DNA of 64,000 nt from Paracamarosporium sp. OC-R06-R3. Its lineage: Eukaryota; Ascomycota; Dothideomycetes; Pleosporales; Didymosphaeriaceae. The position numbers were made by a program, and so were the translations under genes. Position 1 is the stretch's first letter. Each line of letters starts with the position of its first letter. Under the pieces are notes generated by a model. The model did not search any database. It worked only from the letters and a program-made list of their open reading frames with translations, and was not told where the DNA came from. Shown piece after piece: positions 40,783 through 52,416 of this stretch. Location: the NCBI GenBank assembly GCA_019828545.1, contig JACVRA010000157.1, positions 159,452 to 223,451 of the forward strand, written 5' to 3'.

Positions 40783-43700
40783 CTAGATTCCTTCAGCAGT
40801 AAGCGCCCAATTGTGAACGCTGCCATGCGGCTCGAACTTCACATTGTTTGTTGATCCATTCATTAACCCGTTTGTTGTTCCATTAGTCGTGATGCCATTC
40901 ATAGTTTGAGATTCGGTCACACTCGCAGTCCCATTAAGATGGCTGTTAGTCGAATCGACAGGATGTCCCCAACCGCCTCCTCCAGGTCTGTGGATAATGG
41001 TCAGTGTCCAAAACAATTCAAATGCGAGGGAAGAATGGGTGACACAAAAATTGTCTTGAAATAGCCAAAAAAAGCACTTACGTATTAATGACGATACGGT
41101 CACCGGCCTTTACGTTCACCTCCATCTTGCCGCCAATGTTGATGACTCGCTCATTGCCATCAGCATCTTTAGAAATGTACAAATTCTTGCCCGGAGCTCC
41201 TGCTTCACCTCCGGCAAGACCGTACGGTCGCGTAACGCGACGCTCGCTGAGCATAGTCACCGTGAGTGGAATGCGAAACTCTACATCTCGGATGCAGCCT
41301 TCTCCGCCGTTGTATTTACCGCGACCACCAGAGCCAGTCCGCAACGTCCACCGACGGAGCACGACTGGATATCGTAGTTCGTACACTTCGGGATCTGCGC
41401 ATCGCGTATTTGATGTGTGAACATGGACCCCAGAAGCTCCATGCCATAATGGGCCAGCTCCATGTCCACCGGCAATAGTCTCGATATAGCCAAAACCAGG
41501 TACCTCTTTACCAGACTCGGTCTTGCCCCCCTTTCCGAACCCAAAGACATTAACACACCCTTGAGAAGCGGAGATGGCCTGGAAAGCCCCTAATATAACA
41601 TCAACGATGCGTTGTGACGTAATACTGTTTCCTGCAGCGACGGCGGCCTGAGGGGAGGGATTGAGAAGTGTGCCTGGGGGGATGATGATATTCGTTGGTA
41701 CTATGCAGCCCTGGTTCAAAGGGATATCCATATCGATGAGGCAGCGAAGCGAATAGATGACGCATGAGTATGTGATCGCTTTAGGGGTGTTAAGACAGTT
41801 GAGGGTTTCTTCTGATGTCCCGGTGAAGTCAAAGTCAGCCATGCCCGTTTCTGGATCGATGCGGACCTCCAAGGCAATTTTTGATCCATCATCCATGTAG
41901 TCAGCGAACGACAAAATTTTTTGCAAGAATGCTCTTACTGCCGTCTCCGCATTGTCTGCGATGGCACGCATATACGTATGTACTGTTGGCAAAGAAAACT
42001 CTTGAATCAGAGTGTCAATGAGAGAAGCACCCTTTTGATTCGCCGCAATAGCAGCGCGCAAGTCGGACAAATTGTCTTTGTAGGTTCTGGAACCGCTACA
42101 ACCAGGGTACTGCGCAGGCACGTCGTGTAGAAACTGTCGGGCATCTGCCTCGTTGAAGCGGCCCCCACTCACCAGCTTGAGGCTCTGTACAGCTGCACCC
42201 TCTTCCCAAAGGTATTTTGCCTTGGCGGACATTGATCCAGGAGTGATACCACCCACATCAGAATGGTGACCTCTGGAAGCGACCCAAAATATAATGTCCT
42301 CGCTGTTTTCACTATCAAAAATCGGAGTCATTACCGTGATATCTGGAAGGTGGACACCACCAGCCACGGGATGATTGCTACAAAGTACGTCGCCAGGCTT
42401 GAGGCCCACCCGATGATGCTCATTCTGGTAGCGCACGGCATACTCCATGGAGCCGAGATGAACTGGAACGTGAGGAGCATTCGCGACAAGTCGGCCATCG
42501 GGCCCAAATAGGGCGCAAGAAAAGTCAAGGCGTTCTTTGATGTTTGTCGATACGGAAGTCTTCTGGAAGGTTCTACCCATCTGCTCTGCAATGGACATGA
42601 ACCGATGACCAAATATTGAGAGGCTTATAGGGTCAATCGTTGTGTTACTAAGTGTCTGGGTCCTCTTGCTCGGTAGGTCAAGAATGACATGCCGGCTAAG
42701 AATCGTTGCTTTCACGAGTGGCTCGACAATGATGGTTTGAGTATTGTCAATGATCGTTGCTGGGCCTAGAATTGTGCATCCAGGTTTCAGGTCGTGAAGA
42801 AGATAGATTGGCGTATCTACCCAGCCCTGATTGGCGAAATATACCTTCGAGCGATTGTCTTCTTGTGCGGATGTCACACCGAATTTTGCTACGGTAGCAA
42901 GTTCGTTGTGCGGGGAATCATCGGTTCGTTGCTCTAAAGACGATCCGACTCCTCGAACGCGGATATCCTCTATCAGTATGTCCTTTTCTGGGAAGGTGAA
43001 TGAATATTCGCGATGGTGCTGCCTGTTAAACTCGGCCAAATAATCACCATCCGCAGGCTCACGGACCATTAGGGTGTTGTCTGTACCTCTATATCTCAGA
43101 TTAAGATAGACTTCATGGTGAATTCGATCTTTCGTGATTCCATCGAGTTGAAGCTCTTTGTTCACTTCTGTTTTTAGATCGTCAATGATAGGCTGGAACG
43201 GCTCCACAGTCGTGAATTTGCCGGAGGACGGTCTCTGAGCCTCTTGCACGGAATCTGCCAGCGCGATGCCATATGCAGACAGAAGAGAAGAAAATCGGTG
43301 AATAATGACTCGCTTGATCGAAAGGGAGGCCGCAATTGCACAAGCGTGCTGCCCGCCAGCACCACCAAAAGAAGCAAGATTGTGCGACGAGGTGTCGAAA
43401 CCGCGAGCCTCAGTTAGCGCTCGAATTGGCTTAGCCATCGCCTCATTGGCAACATCAATAAAGCCCATTGCTACCTCTTCTGCTGTCTTGCTTTGGCCGG
43501 TCTCCATATTGATTTGATTTGCAAGTTCTGTGAATTTTCGTCTGGTAATCTCGATGTCCAGTGGTTCATCCTCGTTCTTGCCAAAGATCTTTGGGAAATA
43601 CGCCGGAATGAGGCGGCCAGTAAAAGCATTGGCATCACTAATAGCTAATGGTCCGCCTTTACGATAGCAAGCAGGACCTGGATGCGCCCCAGCTGAGTCA

Positions 43701-45060
43701 GGTCCAACGGCGAAAAGGCCATGGCGCCAAAACAGGATACTTCCACCACCAGCCGCGACGGTGTTGATATCAAGCTGGGGAGCCATTATACTAATGCCTG
43801 CAGTAACATTCTCGAAGGTGTGTTCGAAGACGCCGTCAAATCGTGATACATCAGTACTCGTGCCTCCCATATCAAATCCAATGACGGGCGTCTTTTCTTC
43901 TGAGTCATAGCTAGTACGGGCATGACCTACTACGCCCCCGGCGGGGCCAGAGAGAACGGCGCGGAGGCCGCTAAATCTGAAAACTGTTAGACGGCTTGAC
44001 ACGTGAAGACAAAGACAAGGGACTCACTTCCTCACATCGACTAAACCTCCGTCGCTTTGCATGAATGCACATTGTGTGTTTGATGACTGTAAATTATCTG
44101 AGAATCCACTTTGAAAACCTCTGATATATTCCTGAAGAACGGGTGCAAGGTAGGCGTCTGCGGTCGCAGACATGCCTCGTGAGAGCATCTTGATCATCGG
44201 AAGCAGGAGACATGACAATGTGATCTGTGGAAATCCGATTTCTACAGCCATTCTCTGGATTTCTAATTCGTGATCTTGTGATGATGTCAGTAATGCCGGT
44301 AGATGGTGACGTCGGGTACCCGACCTCGAAAAGTGTACGAGTGCGCAAGGCAAACACATATGCTTCGATACCCCTCTTCGTATAGCTTCTGGAGATCCTC
44401 CCTAATTCGCTCTTTATTGAGAGGTTTGAGGACGCGTATAATCTCTCCGTTCAGACCTCGAACAAGGCCAGGATCTGATTGCGCTGCTGTTTCCAATGTT
44501 GCTACGTCTTGGTCGTAGTTTGGGTTCTGTTGGTAACCCTCGACTGTGACTCTTTCTTCAACCTGAACTACCTTCTTGTAAAGAACATCCGGTTTCACGA
44601 TATTCAGGTCGAAGAGCTTTGGACGAGATTGTAAACCGATCTTGAGGCTATCTCCGAAGCCTTCAGTTATCAAAAGAGCGATGTCCGCACCCTTTCTTTC
44701 AAGCAATGCGTTCGTCGCTACGGTTGTACCCATTCGGATACTGAGGTTCTTGAATTGTGAGGTGTCGATCGGCTGTTCTCGAGGAAATATTTTCCCTGTA
44801 GCCTGTTCGAGAATGCGCCGTATGCCCTCAATGGGGGCATCTTTGTAGTTTGCCGGGTCTTGTGAAAGAATCTTGACAACGATCTCATCCTCTCTCCCCT
44901 CGACCATGCCAAGGCAGTCCGTGAATGTCCCGCCTCTATCTTTACACAACATAAGCATGATAGTACACGAAATTTGGAGAAACCAAAACCTACCGATGGC
45001 GATTTTGATATCCAGCTTGGACTCTGAAGGAGTAACGGCATCTACAATGCTAGGAGCCAT
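40783..45060 (-). CDS. 5-oxoprolinase / hydantoinase A-B fusion protein
   Basis: Five exons (45060-44994, 44939-44325, 44274-44028, 43976-41082, 40987-40783) give 1,342 aa. The family hydrolyses cyclic amides such as 5-oxoproline or N-methylhydantoin with ATP. The HyuA-like half has [11 protein letters not shown] at residue ~23 and [16 protein letters not shown] (phosphate-binding motifs), and [18 protein letters not shown]. The HyuB-like half begins near [19 protein letters not shown], followed by [20 protein letters not shown], NDPxxGG-type [25 protein letters not shown] and ending [20 protein letters not shown] ~50-residue Asn/Gly/Thr-rich tail with repeated TNG/MNG follows, which is unusual. 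All joins hold phase. It is cytosolic. Substrate cannot be told from sequence; the neighbouring FAD amine oxidase and permease favour a nitrogen-compound pathway. Confidence 0.93.
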
Positions 45061-45991
45061 GGCGAAAGAGAATGAAAATGTCTTCACGATATCCCCGTAT
45101 CTAAGTTACCTACTGAGGATATATGCGCCTCGAAACGCAATAGTGCCATCGGGATATCGGCAGACTTGATACTGAAAAGCCAAGAGAGAACTGGAGACGT
45201 ATGGAAGGTTAGAACGAGCAATACAATTCGTAATGGCCTGTGGTCATCTCCGTACCGACCGTCGCCGATCGGCGTGTATCAAGCGGTTCCTGCTCCACTA
45301 TTGTGATTCTCCACTACGGCTAAGGGTGTGTAGTGCAAATAATGAGAACCAAGGACACGACAAGTGCAAGGGTCTCATTGATAGTAGGAGGGAAGGTCGG
45401 AGCGATGGCGTGGGGCGGCCGTGTTGATCTTGCCAATGACGTTGGGCGGCTGCGAGACTAGTCTGCCTCGCTAACGTCACGTGTGCTCCTAGGCTGTTGG
45501 CGCTCCCACTTTACATGCATCCTACGAAGTCCGGGGTTGCTACTGGTTTCTAGACAAATTTTCCCACAAAGGGATCGCTGGGGGAGTGTATGTGCTCAAA
45601 TGGGTAGCACTGCACTTTCACGCACATGTGACTCCACAGTGCAGGTCAGTAAGTTGGCTAAGACCCCAAGTGAGGCTAATCCGACCTGTGCGTTGCCCTG
45701 TCCGTTCTTATCTCCGTTCTGAAGGAGTAAGACGCCTATCACCTCTACGTTGCGAGGAAAAGTCTGAGACCCGGCTCTATTCGGCTGTACCTTCACCATT
45801 TGCAAGTCGTGCCGCCATCATGCCATAGTCGAAAGTGAACGGCCACCCAATTCATTCCTTACCCATATGCGCTGAGTTACATTTGAAGGACTCCAGCTTG
45901 GGGTATTTAGTTCATAGAAACTCCCCCGCAAACTTATCGCATCCTAGATCTGAACGACACAGCAAAAGGTAACACATCGATTGTTGGTATA
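45061..45991. promoter_or_regulatory. Divergent region, hydantoinase / FAD oxidase
   Basis: 931 bp between outward start codons. It probably holds both promoters. I see no ORF with protein character and no obvious Zn2Cys6 CGG-N-CCG site pair that I can defend. Confidence 0.4.
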
Positions 45992-47356
45992 ATGTCTTCA
46001 AACCCCAACAATACACAACGATCAATCCTGATCATCGGTGGTGGCTGCTTCGGACTTGCTACGACGCATGCCCTCGCCAGTGCTGGGTATACGAAAATAA
46101 CAGTTCTGGAAAAGGACGACCGCATCCCAAGTCGTTTCTCTGCAGCCTATGATATCAACAAAGTCATTCGAGCGGAATACGGGGATCCATTCTACACCGA
46201 CCTCAGTCTTGTTAGTACTGATTCCGTCTTACGACCATCATCACTGTACTGATATCACACATTACAGGAAGCTATTCGAAAATGGCAAACAGATCCTTTA
46301 TTCAAGCCATTCTTCCATCAAACAGGATTTCTGAACGTCACCTCTGCAGCTGCAGAATCCTCCACGAAGAAGGTTGTCGAGAATTACCTCCACTCGATAC
46401 AAAGTCACCCTGCTTTCAAAGATAAAGTAACTCGGATTACAGGAGAACGCGATATCAAGCAACTTGTCAAGGCCTTCCAGGGTCCAGTGCCAGGTTGGAC
46501 CGGCTATTACAATTCTCTGGCTGGCTATGCCCACTCAGCAGACGCGTCCGAGGCGGTATACCACGCTTGCTTGGAGCTCGGCGTCAAATTTCATCTTGGG
46601 AGAGAGGATGGCGACGTGTCTGAACTTCTTTACACTTCGGGCCCCAGTGGTCAGGTCTGCGTCGGCGCGAAGACCCGTGGAGGCACCATTCATCGAGCAG
46701 ACGTAACGGTTGCAGCTCTAGGCGCGAACATCGCGCGATTGATCCCGCAGGTTGGAAAACAAGTCATTGGGCGATGTTGGGGGGTCGTTCATATCCAGTT
46801 GTCTCCAAAGGAGGCTGAAGAACTGCGTGGCATCCCAGTTACCAATGTTCGTGACTTGGCCTTCTTCTTTGAACCTGATAAGGCCACCAACAAGCTCAAA
46901 TTCTGTCACATGGGAGGGGGGTTTACAAACTATCGAGGATCTGACCACGGCTTGTCGTTGCCTTTTCCTTCCATCCAGGAATCAGCGTTCGTGCCCTTAG
47001 ATGATGAAATGTACATTCGAAAACTCCTGCGCGAAGTTCTCCCTCAATTTGCGGACCGCCCTTTCATAGACGCTCATCTATGTTGATTTGCAGATACCAT
47101 CGACTCAGACTACATTATCGACTATGTACCGGATACCGGATCTTCTCTTGTGGTTCTCTCGGGTGATTCTGGCCACGGCTTCAAGATGCTTCCTATATTT
47201 GGTCGATTTGTAGAGGAGCTGTTGCGCCACTGCTCACAGGCGGTTGATAAATGGCAGTGGAAAGATCCTTCGAAGATACAGTTTGCTCAGTCTTACAACT
47301 GGCGTGGGGCAGATACAAGTAATGAATTAGCAAACATCATTCGCGCGAAGTTGTAG
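45992..47356 (+). pseudogene. FAD-dependent amine/amino-acid oxidase with TGA at a conserved Trp
   Basis: Two exons (45992-46210, 46268-47356; intron 57 nt) keep one frame for 435 codons except TGA at 47084-47086. The dinucleotide-binding site is SILIIGGGCFGLATTHAL, followed by VLEKDDRIPSRFSAAYDINK. The centre has PGWTGYYNSLAGYAHSADAS and FCHMGGGFTNYRG. After the stop, FADTIDSDYIIDYVPDTGSS and LSGDSGHGFKMLPIFGRFV complete the family C-terminus (FAD-flavinylation region and closing glycine motif). The fold is that of sarcosine/fructosyl-amino-acid/pipecolate oxidases. The stop replaces a residue usually Trp in a 'CW-x-DT' block (TGG to TGA). A truncated protein would lack the last ~90 residues, including part of the FAD site. 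No intron fits. It may be readthrough, a null allele or a sequencing error. Confidence 0.85.
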
Positions 47357-48358
47357 ATATTGATTTTTTTTTTTGGAAGATAGGCGGTTATCTGTACAAA
47401 GTATTCTTTGCGATACCGTTTTCATCATATGCAACTCTTTGTCATATCACGCTCGATATTGCATGTTCTCCATTCCGGCTGCAGCATGTACTGTGCATGA
47501 TTTTAAAATGGTAGTGTTGATAGACACAACATTCAAGGAACGTTTCACATCTTGCTAGTGGTTTAAGCACAAACCTCTTTCTCGCTTCGACCTTCTGTTC
47601 ATCGCATTACTGATAAGTTATCTGCATGTATCTTCCCATTGGCCTTGTTGTGAATGGCTTTGGGGACAGCAAGATAAGGCAGCACCTATGGGACCCTTGT
47701 GACAAGCAAGTGCCGCTTGCGACTCGACACGAAATCCTGCTTACAGGGAGTATATCAGCTAACCTTAGTATGGACGCTGAAATGAGAGCATTATACGCTA
47801 AGATCTAGCGCCATGCGCCCCGCAGTGGTGTCAAGACCGGCCCCGCCAGGTTGAACTAATCGCGTTCTCAACATGTGGCACTCTCCGTTGTGACGGTACG
47901 AGCGCATTTCTCCGCGTTTCTTCGTTGACTTGATACGTCGGCAAGTTTCAACCGCTGTTGGCAGGCCGATCATTTAGTGATGTTCAAGGTGACCAAAATG
48001 TTCAGAAGCACCCATTATTGACTGCATGCACTTGTGCCCAGAACGGCTTAGTCCCTGGGTTCGCTCGCTCCGAGCTTCCCACGCGGTGAGTGCCCAGAAT
48101 TGCATCCGGGTCTACTGATAGTCTGGGGGATATTTTGGGTCAGAGGATCTTATCTCTCGTAGTGGGTGGTCAAAATGTCGGGTCTGCTTTTGATGGCCAT
48201 AGCCATATAGATGATGATAGCTTGACAGCGACCGACCAGAAAGGGACTTATTCTCACTCTCTATCTTCTAAATTCAATCACGATTTCACTGTACGAAAAG
48301 GGCATTATCGTCTTCATTCGAGTTTCACTATATCCTTAGTGATAGCCAGAAGTGAGCC
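47357..48358. other. Intergenic region, no gene seen
   Basis: 1,002 bp between codirectional genes. It starts with a T9-10 run at 47365. ORFs up to 90 codons (e.g. 48090-48362) are not protein-like. Confidence 0.5.
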
Positions 48359-50037
48359 ATGACCGACAGAAAATCGATCGAGCTGGCAGAAGAGAAGCAA
48401 CACCCGATAAAGGACGCCGAGGTCGATGCTTCCGTCCTCGGGGAGTCCTCTCCTCTCGATGATGGCGACGTTGCAGCCAAGTTTTTGGCAAATCTAGGCC
48501 CATCCGTCGTGAACGAACCCATCAGCGCAAAGGAAGGACGGCGTCTGCTTTGGAAGATCGACCTTATCATCATACCGCTTCTTGCATTCTCCGTCATCAT
48601 AGCTGCTGTCGATAAAGTTATTATCTCCAACGCCGCTATATATGGAATGCGATCAGATCTTCACCTCGTTGGCAACGAATTCTCCTGGGCAGGATCAATT
48701 CTGTATTTTGGTTTCTTGATTGCAGAATGGCCTGCGAATATCTTAATTCAAAGGCTTCCTCTTCGAACTTTCTACGCTGCCACGGTTGCCTGCTGGGCAA
48801 TTCTCACCTTTTGTACGGCCGCTACCCACAATTTTGCTGGTCTTGCAGTTGTTCGTTTCTTGAGTGAGTCCAGCCGTTCATCATTATCAGCCAAATAGAA
48901 GCTGTGCTAATACTTCGACAGTGGGTGTTTTCGAGTCAGTGGTATTCCCAACTGCGACCATCATTACCGCCATGTGGTGGACCGTCCCTGAACAGCCTAT
49001 TCGAGTTGCCATTTGGTTTAATACACTTTCTTCGATCATCACTGGTCTATTGGCGTATGGCGTTGGTCATACACATACTTCTGTTGCTCCGTGGCGGCTG
49101 CTATTCATCATTCTTGGGTGCATCACCGCGCTGTGGGCAGTTGTAGTATATATCTTCCTTCCCAGCTCCCCAATCGAGGCATGGTGGTTAAGCGACCGCG
49201 AGAAATTTATCTGCCTGGATCGTGTGCGTCGCAGTAACACTGGCATTGAAGACAAGACTATCAAGTGGTACCAAGTCAAGGAATGCTTCTTGGATCCGAA
49301 ATCTTGGTTGATTGCCATATTTGCTTGCGCCACCAATATTCCAAATGGTAAGTACAATATGGTACTCTGATGTGTACGTATGAACGCGGTGCTAATATCG
49401 ATTATGACTTATAGGCGGTCTTGTAACGTTCGCTGCTATTATTGTCAACGGGTTAGGCTACACTCCTTTACAGACCACTCTGCTTGGCGTCCCCACGGGT
49501 GTTGTTGGGACGGCCTGGTCATTCATCATGAACTATACGGCTAGTCATTTCCCCGGATACCGGTGCATCCTAATCGCTTTTGCCACTTTGTTTCCCATGG
49601 CCTCCGCCATCTTGATGTGGAAGCTTCCTGAAGGTAACAAGGTCAATCTACTTGGGGCATACTACGCATTCTACTCGTATTGGGCGCCATACACAATGTG
49701 TACATCGCTACCAATGGCGAATACATCAGGACATACTAAAAAAGTCACCTTGAACGCCATGTTCTTTGTCGGCTACTGCTTAGGCAACATCCTTGGCCCT
49801 CAAGTCTTTCGGACTAGCGATGCACCGAAGTATCACAAAGGATACATCGGTCTGCTCGCATCATTAGCTGTGGCGGCTGCTTGCATACTGCTATATGGCT
49901 TCCTTTGCAAGGCTGAGAATATGCGACGCGACAAGGCAGCCAGAGGGCTGCAGGTGCATACAGAAGAGGAACGAATGGCAGAAGCATTCTCGGATATGAC
50001 TGACAAGGAGAAAGCAAGTTTTAGGTATACGTACTAG
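48359..50037 (+). CDS. Dal5/TNA1-type MFS permease (anion:cation symporter)
   Basis: Three exons (48359-48863, 48922-49347, 49415-50037) give 517 aa with about 12 membrane segments. The family takes up organic anions such as allantoate, nicotinate or carboxylates by proton symport. Motifs: WKIDLIIIPLLAFSVIIAAV (helix 1), LVGNEFSWAGSILYFGFLIAE, EWPANILIQRLPLRTFYAAT, FESVVFPTATIITAMWWTVP and, in the C-terminal half, GNILGPQVFRTSDAPKYHKG, which is diagnostic for this group. The cytoplasmic C-terminus (EERMAEAFSDMTDKEKASFR) is normal for the family. All exon joins are in phase and there is no lesion. It is the outermost member of the putative catabolic cluster and plausibly its substrate importer. 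Confidence 0.93.
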
Positions 50038-50602
50038 ATACTGCGGAGAACATAATGGAAGGACTTAGATCTCTAGGGTAGATTATCCTCTCGGCTTCGC
50101 AGCTTAGTTCCAAGTCGATCAAAGCTGTTGCTGTTAGCTTCCTCCATCTTTCAGTGGTGAATGTGAACCAAGTTGCGCGCTGCGGAAATAATCCTTGATA
50201 TCACAGATTTGTCATCTTCTTGGAACGTGTAGCCTTTTCACCAGGTAAATCATCCATGCCCAAGGCACTGATCACTCCCATCTATAGCATCGCAGTCATA
50301 CGACAATACCGGCTCGGCCGACAAGCATAGGATGATCAGGTACGATAATGTTTTCTTATTACTCAAACATCGCAACGCCTTTCGTTTCCACTAGGATCCT
50401 CCTACCTAGTAGCATTGCAACAATCTGTACGTACGTTGTTGCTGGGACCTCTTTTCTTTCTTCCGGGCAACTCTCACCCCTATCCCATTAAATACTTCAT
50501 CCACGGTATGATAGTCTCTTTCCATGTTCAAGACAAATACGGTTCCATTAATGAGAACTTCAAGGCTGCAAAATACTCTTGACGCATTGCCAATTAGCCT
50601 AG
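50038..50602. other. Intergenic region, no gene seen
   Basis: 565 bp of ordinary sequence 3' of the permease. No ORF of interest. Confidence 0.5.
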
Positions 50603-52416
50603 CTATCTTTTAAGTGTTGTATCTTTATGGATAGCTGCTTCAGCCCTATTTATCTCTTCTTGGCTGTATGGCACTGTGAACGCATTATATCGGCATCTGA
50701 TCGGAAGTACTTGATCGCCTGGTAATCGCGCCGTGGCGTAAGACATGTATAAAAGCTGATGATTGATATCGAAGCAATCTTGCAAATGGGAGGAGTGCAA
50801 TGCAAGAGGCCTAGCCACTAGGGTTGACAGTTCATTAGAAAATTCTTAGGGAAACACAAAACTTATCAGAACGCATGCTGCTATCCTCAACAACAATCGC
50901 AATCCCTTTTTGGGTAATCTGAATAGTATCTCAACAACGGCTGCAAGCAATTCTACCCAAATCCAACGCCCATTAATGCAAAACATGATGCTAACATAGA
51001 TTGGTAACAAAGCGAAGTATAACCAAAATTTGCGAAACATCAACCCCAAAGGCATCCTTTTTTCATTCCAAAAATATACCGAAGCTGATGGGTATTCTTC
51101 GTTATGACGGATTGTTTGGTTGTGGATCTTCTGTTCAAACTTTATATTAGAATGAGCTGTTAGAGCAATTGCTAGGAGACGCACCTTTACAACTTCATAC
51201 TTAATTGGCCACCAACGAAGTCTTCTGCGAGTCGATCGATAGTTCCTGTCCGGAAGTGACTGTAGCACGGTGTCACTGGTAATACGTTTTCGAACAAAGA
51301 TTGTCTCGCTGAAACAATAGCTTCGATACCAATGAGTTGCATATTTCCTCTCGCTTACATATTGGCGGCTATACTGATCCCCTTCGGGCGTTAGGCGGAA
51401 TATCAATTGCAATCACCATCTTAGGTCTGTTCTCTGAGATACAATTCAATAAACCCTGGCGAAAACGTCCTGTAGACCCTTCGATTCCGGATTTATCCTT
51501 CTCTGGAGGAGAAAGTAATAGCTCAATGCGTAAACCACTGTTCGTCATTGAGTAAGGGTCGCTTCTTTTCCGGTTTCCAACTGGGACTATATCACTCGAA
51601 TTGGCGAAGTCAGTCGGTGAATCGGCTAAAAGCCCTTGGTAAAAGCCCTTGGAAAGCCAAGACTTGCGCATTAGGTTGAATCCAGGCAAAAAGCGACTGG
51701 TCATCCGAATCTTTCATGATCTCCTCTTGTAACCTGATGAAAGCTTTCTCCTTGCCTTCTCCATATAGAAGTGGCATACTAACATCGAAAATCCCAAGAA
51801 GACAGTAGGCGATATCCTCTGGCCTTGTGGTCATCCTATTTGAAGCCCAAGACATTCTCTGTGCAATGCTGAATGTTTGAACAGCCCTGTTCCTAAGTGC
51901 CTCGACATGTATACCTGTAGTCGAAGATAAGGCGACGCTGCAGGCAGTCTTTGTGCCAAGAAATTTCCAATCTCCCGCAAAAAACTCAACCTCATGCGGG
52001 GCAACGAGTTCTTGAAGAGTCCAGCCTCGTGAAAACCACCTACTTTCGGCGTTTAGCAACCCCGAGATCCAGTTGTTAGATGGAACGTCTTCTAGGTAAG
52101 CAAAACAGATGTCTGCCTCACGGCACCAGTGATACATCGAATTAATTGCTTCAGACAGCTCAGCGCTGCTTGACTTGTCAATGCAGCAAGTGTCCACCCA
52201 AAAGTATTGGAGGCCTTTTTTTTCAGTTTGCTTCCCACAGAAATGGATCTTACGATAGCCAGCTTTGGATTTGCCTGTGCCATCTACCAGATCCTTGAAA
52301 GTAACCTCATCCTTATCTGTTCCCCAAGTGTGTGAAAGGATAGCATAGCGCGGGATGTCGCCTAAACATTCGACTAGGCTGAAGTTGCCGTCGTCTTCGA
52401 TCCGCATAAGTCGCAT
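50603..52416 (-). pseudogene. HET-E/HET-D-like HET-domain gene, frameshifted
   Basis: The gene reads from MRLMRIEDDGNFSLVECLGD at 52416. The HET domain is good: YAILSHTWGTDKDEVTFKDL, QYFWVDTCCIDKSSSAELSE, MYHWCREADICFAYLEDV, SRWFSRGWTLQELVAPHEV and RPEDIAYCLLGIFDVSMPLL. The frame then breaks at 51627-51652, where a 13-bp block occurs twice in tandem; removing one copy joins QVLAFQGLL to ADSPTDFANSSDIVPVG. A second shift near 51400 separates LLNCISENRPKMVIAI from LIFRLTPEGDQYS. The third piece ends in two hydrophobic helices and a TAA at 50848-50846, beyond which the same frame stays open a further ~80 codons to 50603. The whole C-terminal extension is inferred. It would be non-functional as incompatibility protein in this strain. 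Confidence 0.85.
51627..51652 (+). repeat. 13-bp perfect tandem duplication inside HET pseudogene
   Basis: TAAAAGCCCTTGG is present twice with no gap (51627-51639 and 51640-51652). It adds 13 bp and shifts the minus-strand HET frame by +1. Single-copy sequence restores a family-like protein across the site. Confidence 0.95.

Noticed and set aside
25261..47086. TGA recoded as Trp (alternative genetic code or readthrough)
   Set aside because: Intact genes here end at TGA (metallopeptidase at 21775-21777, AA9 at 57620-57618), and the stops have no TGA-CTA readthrough context, so mutation is simpler.
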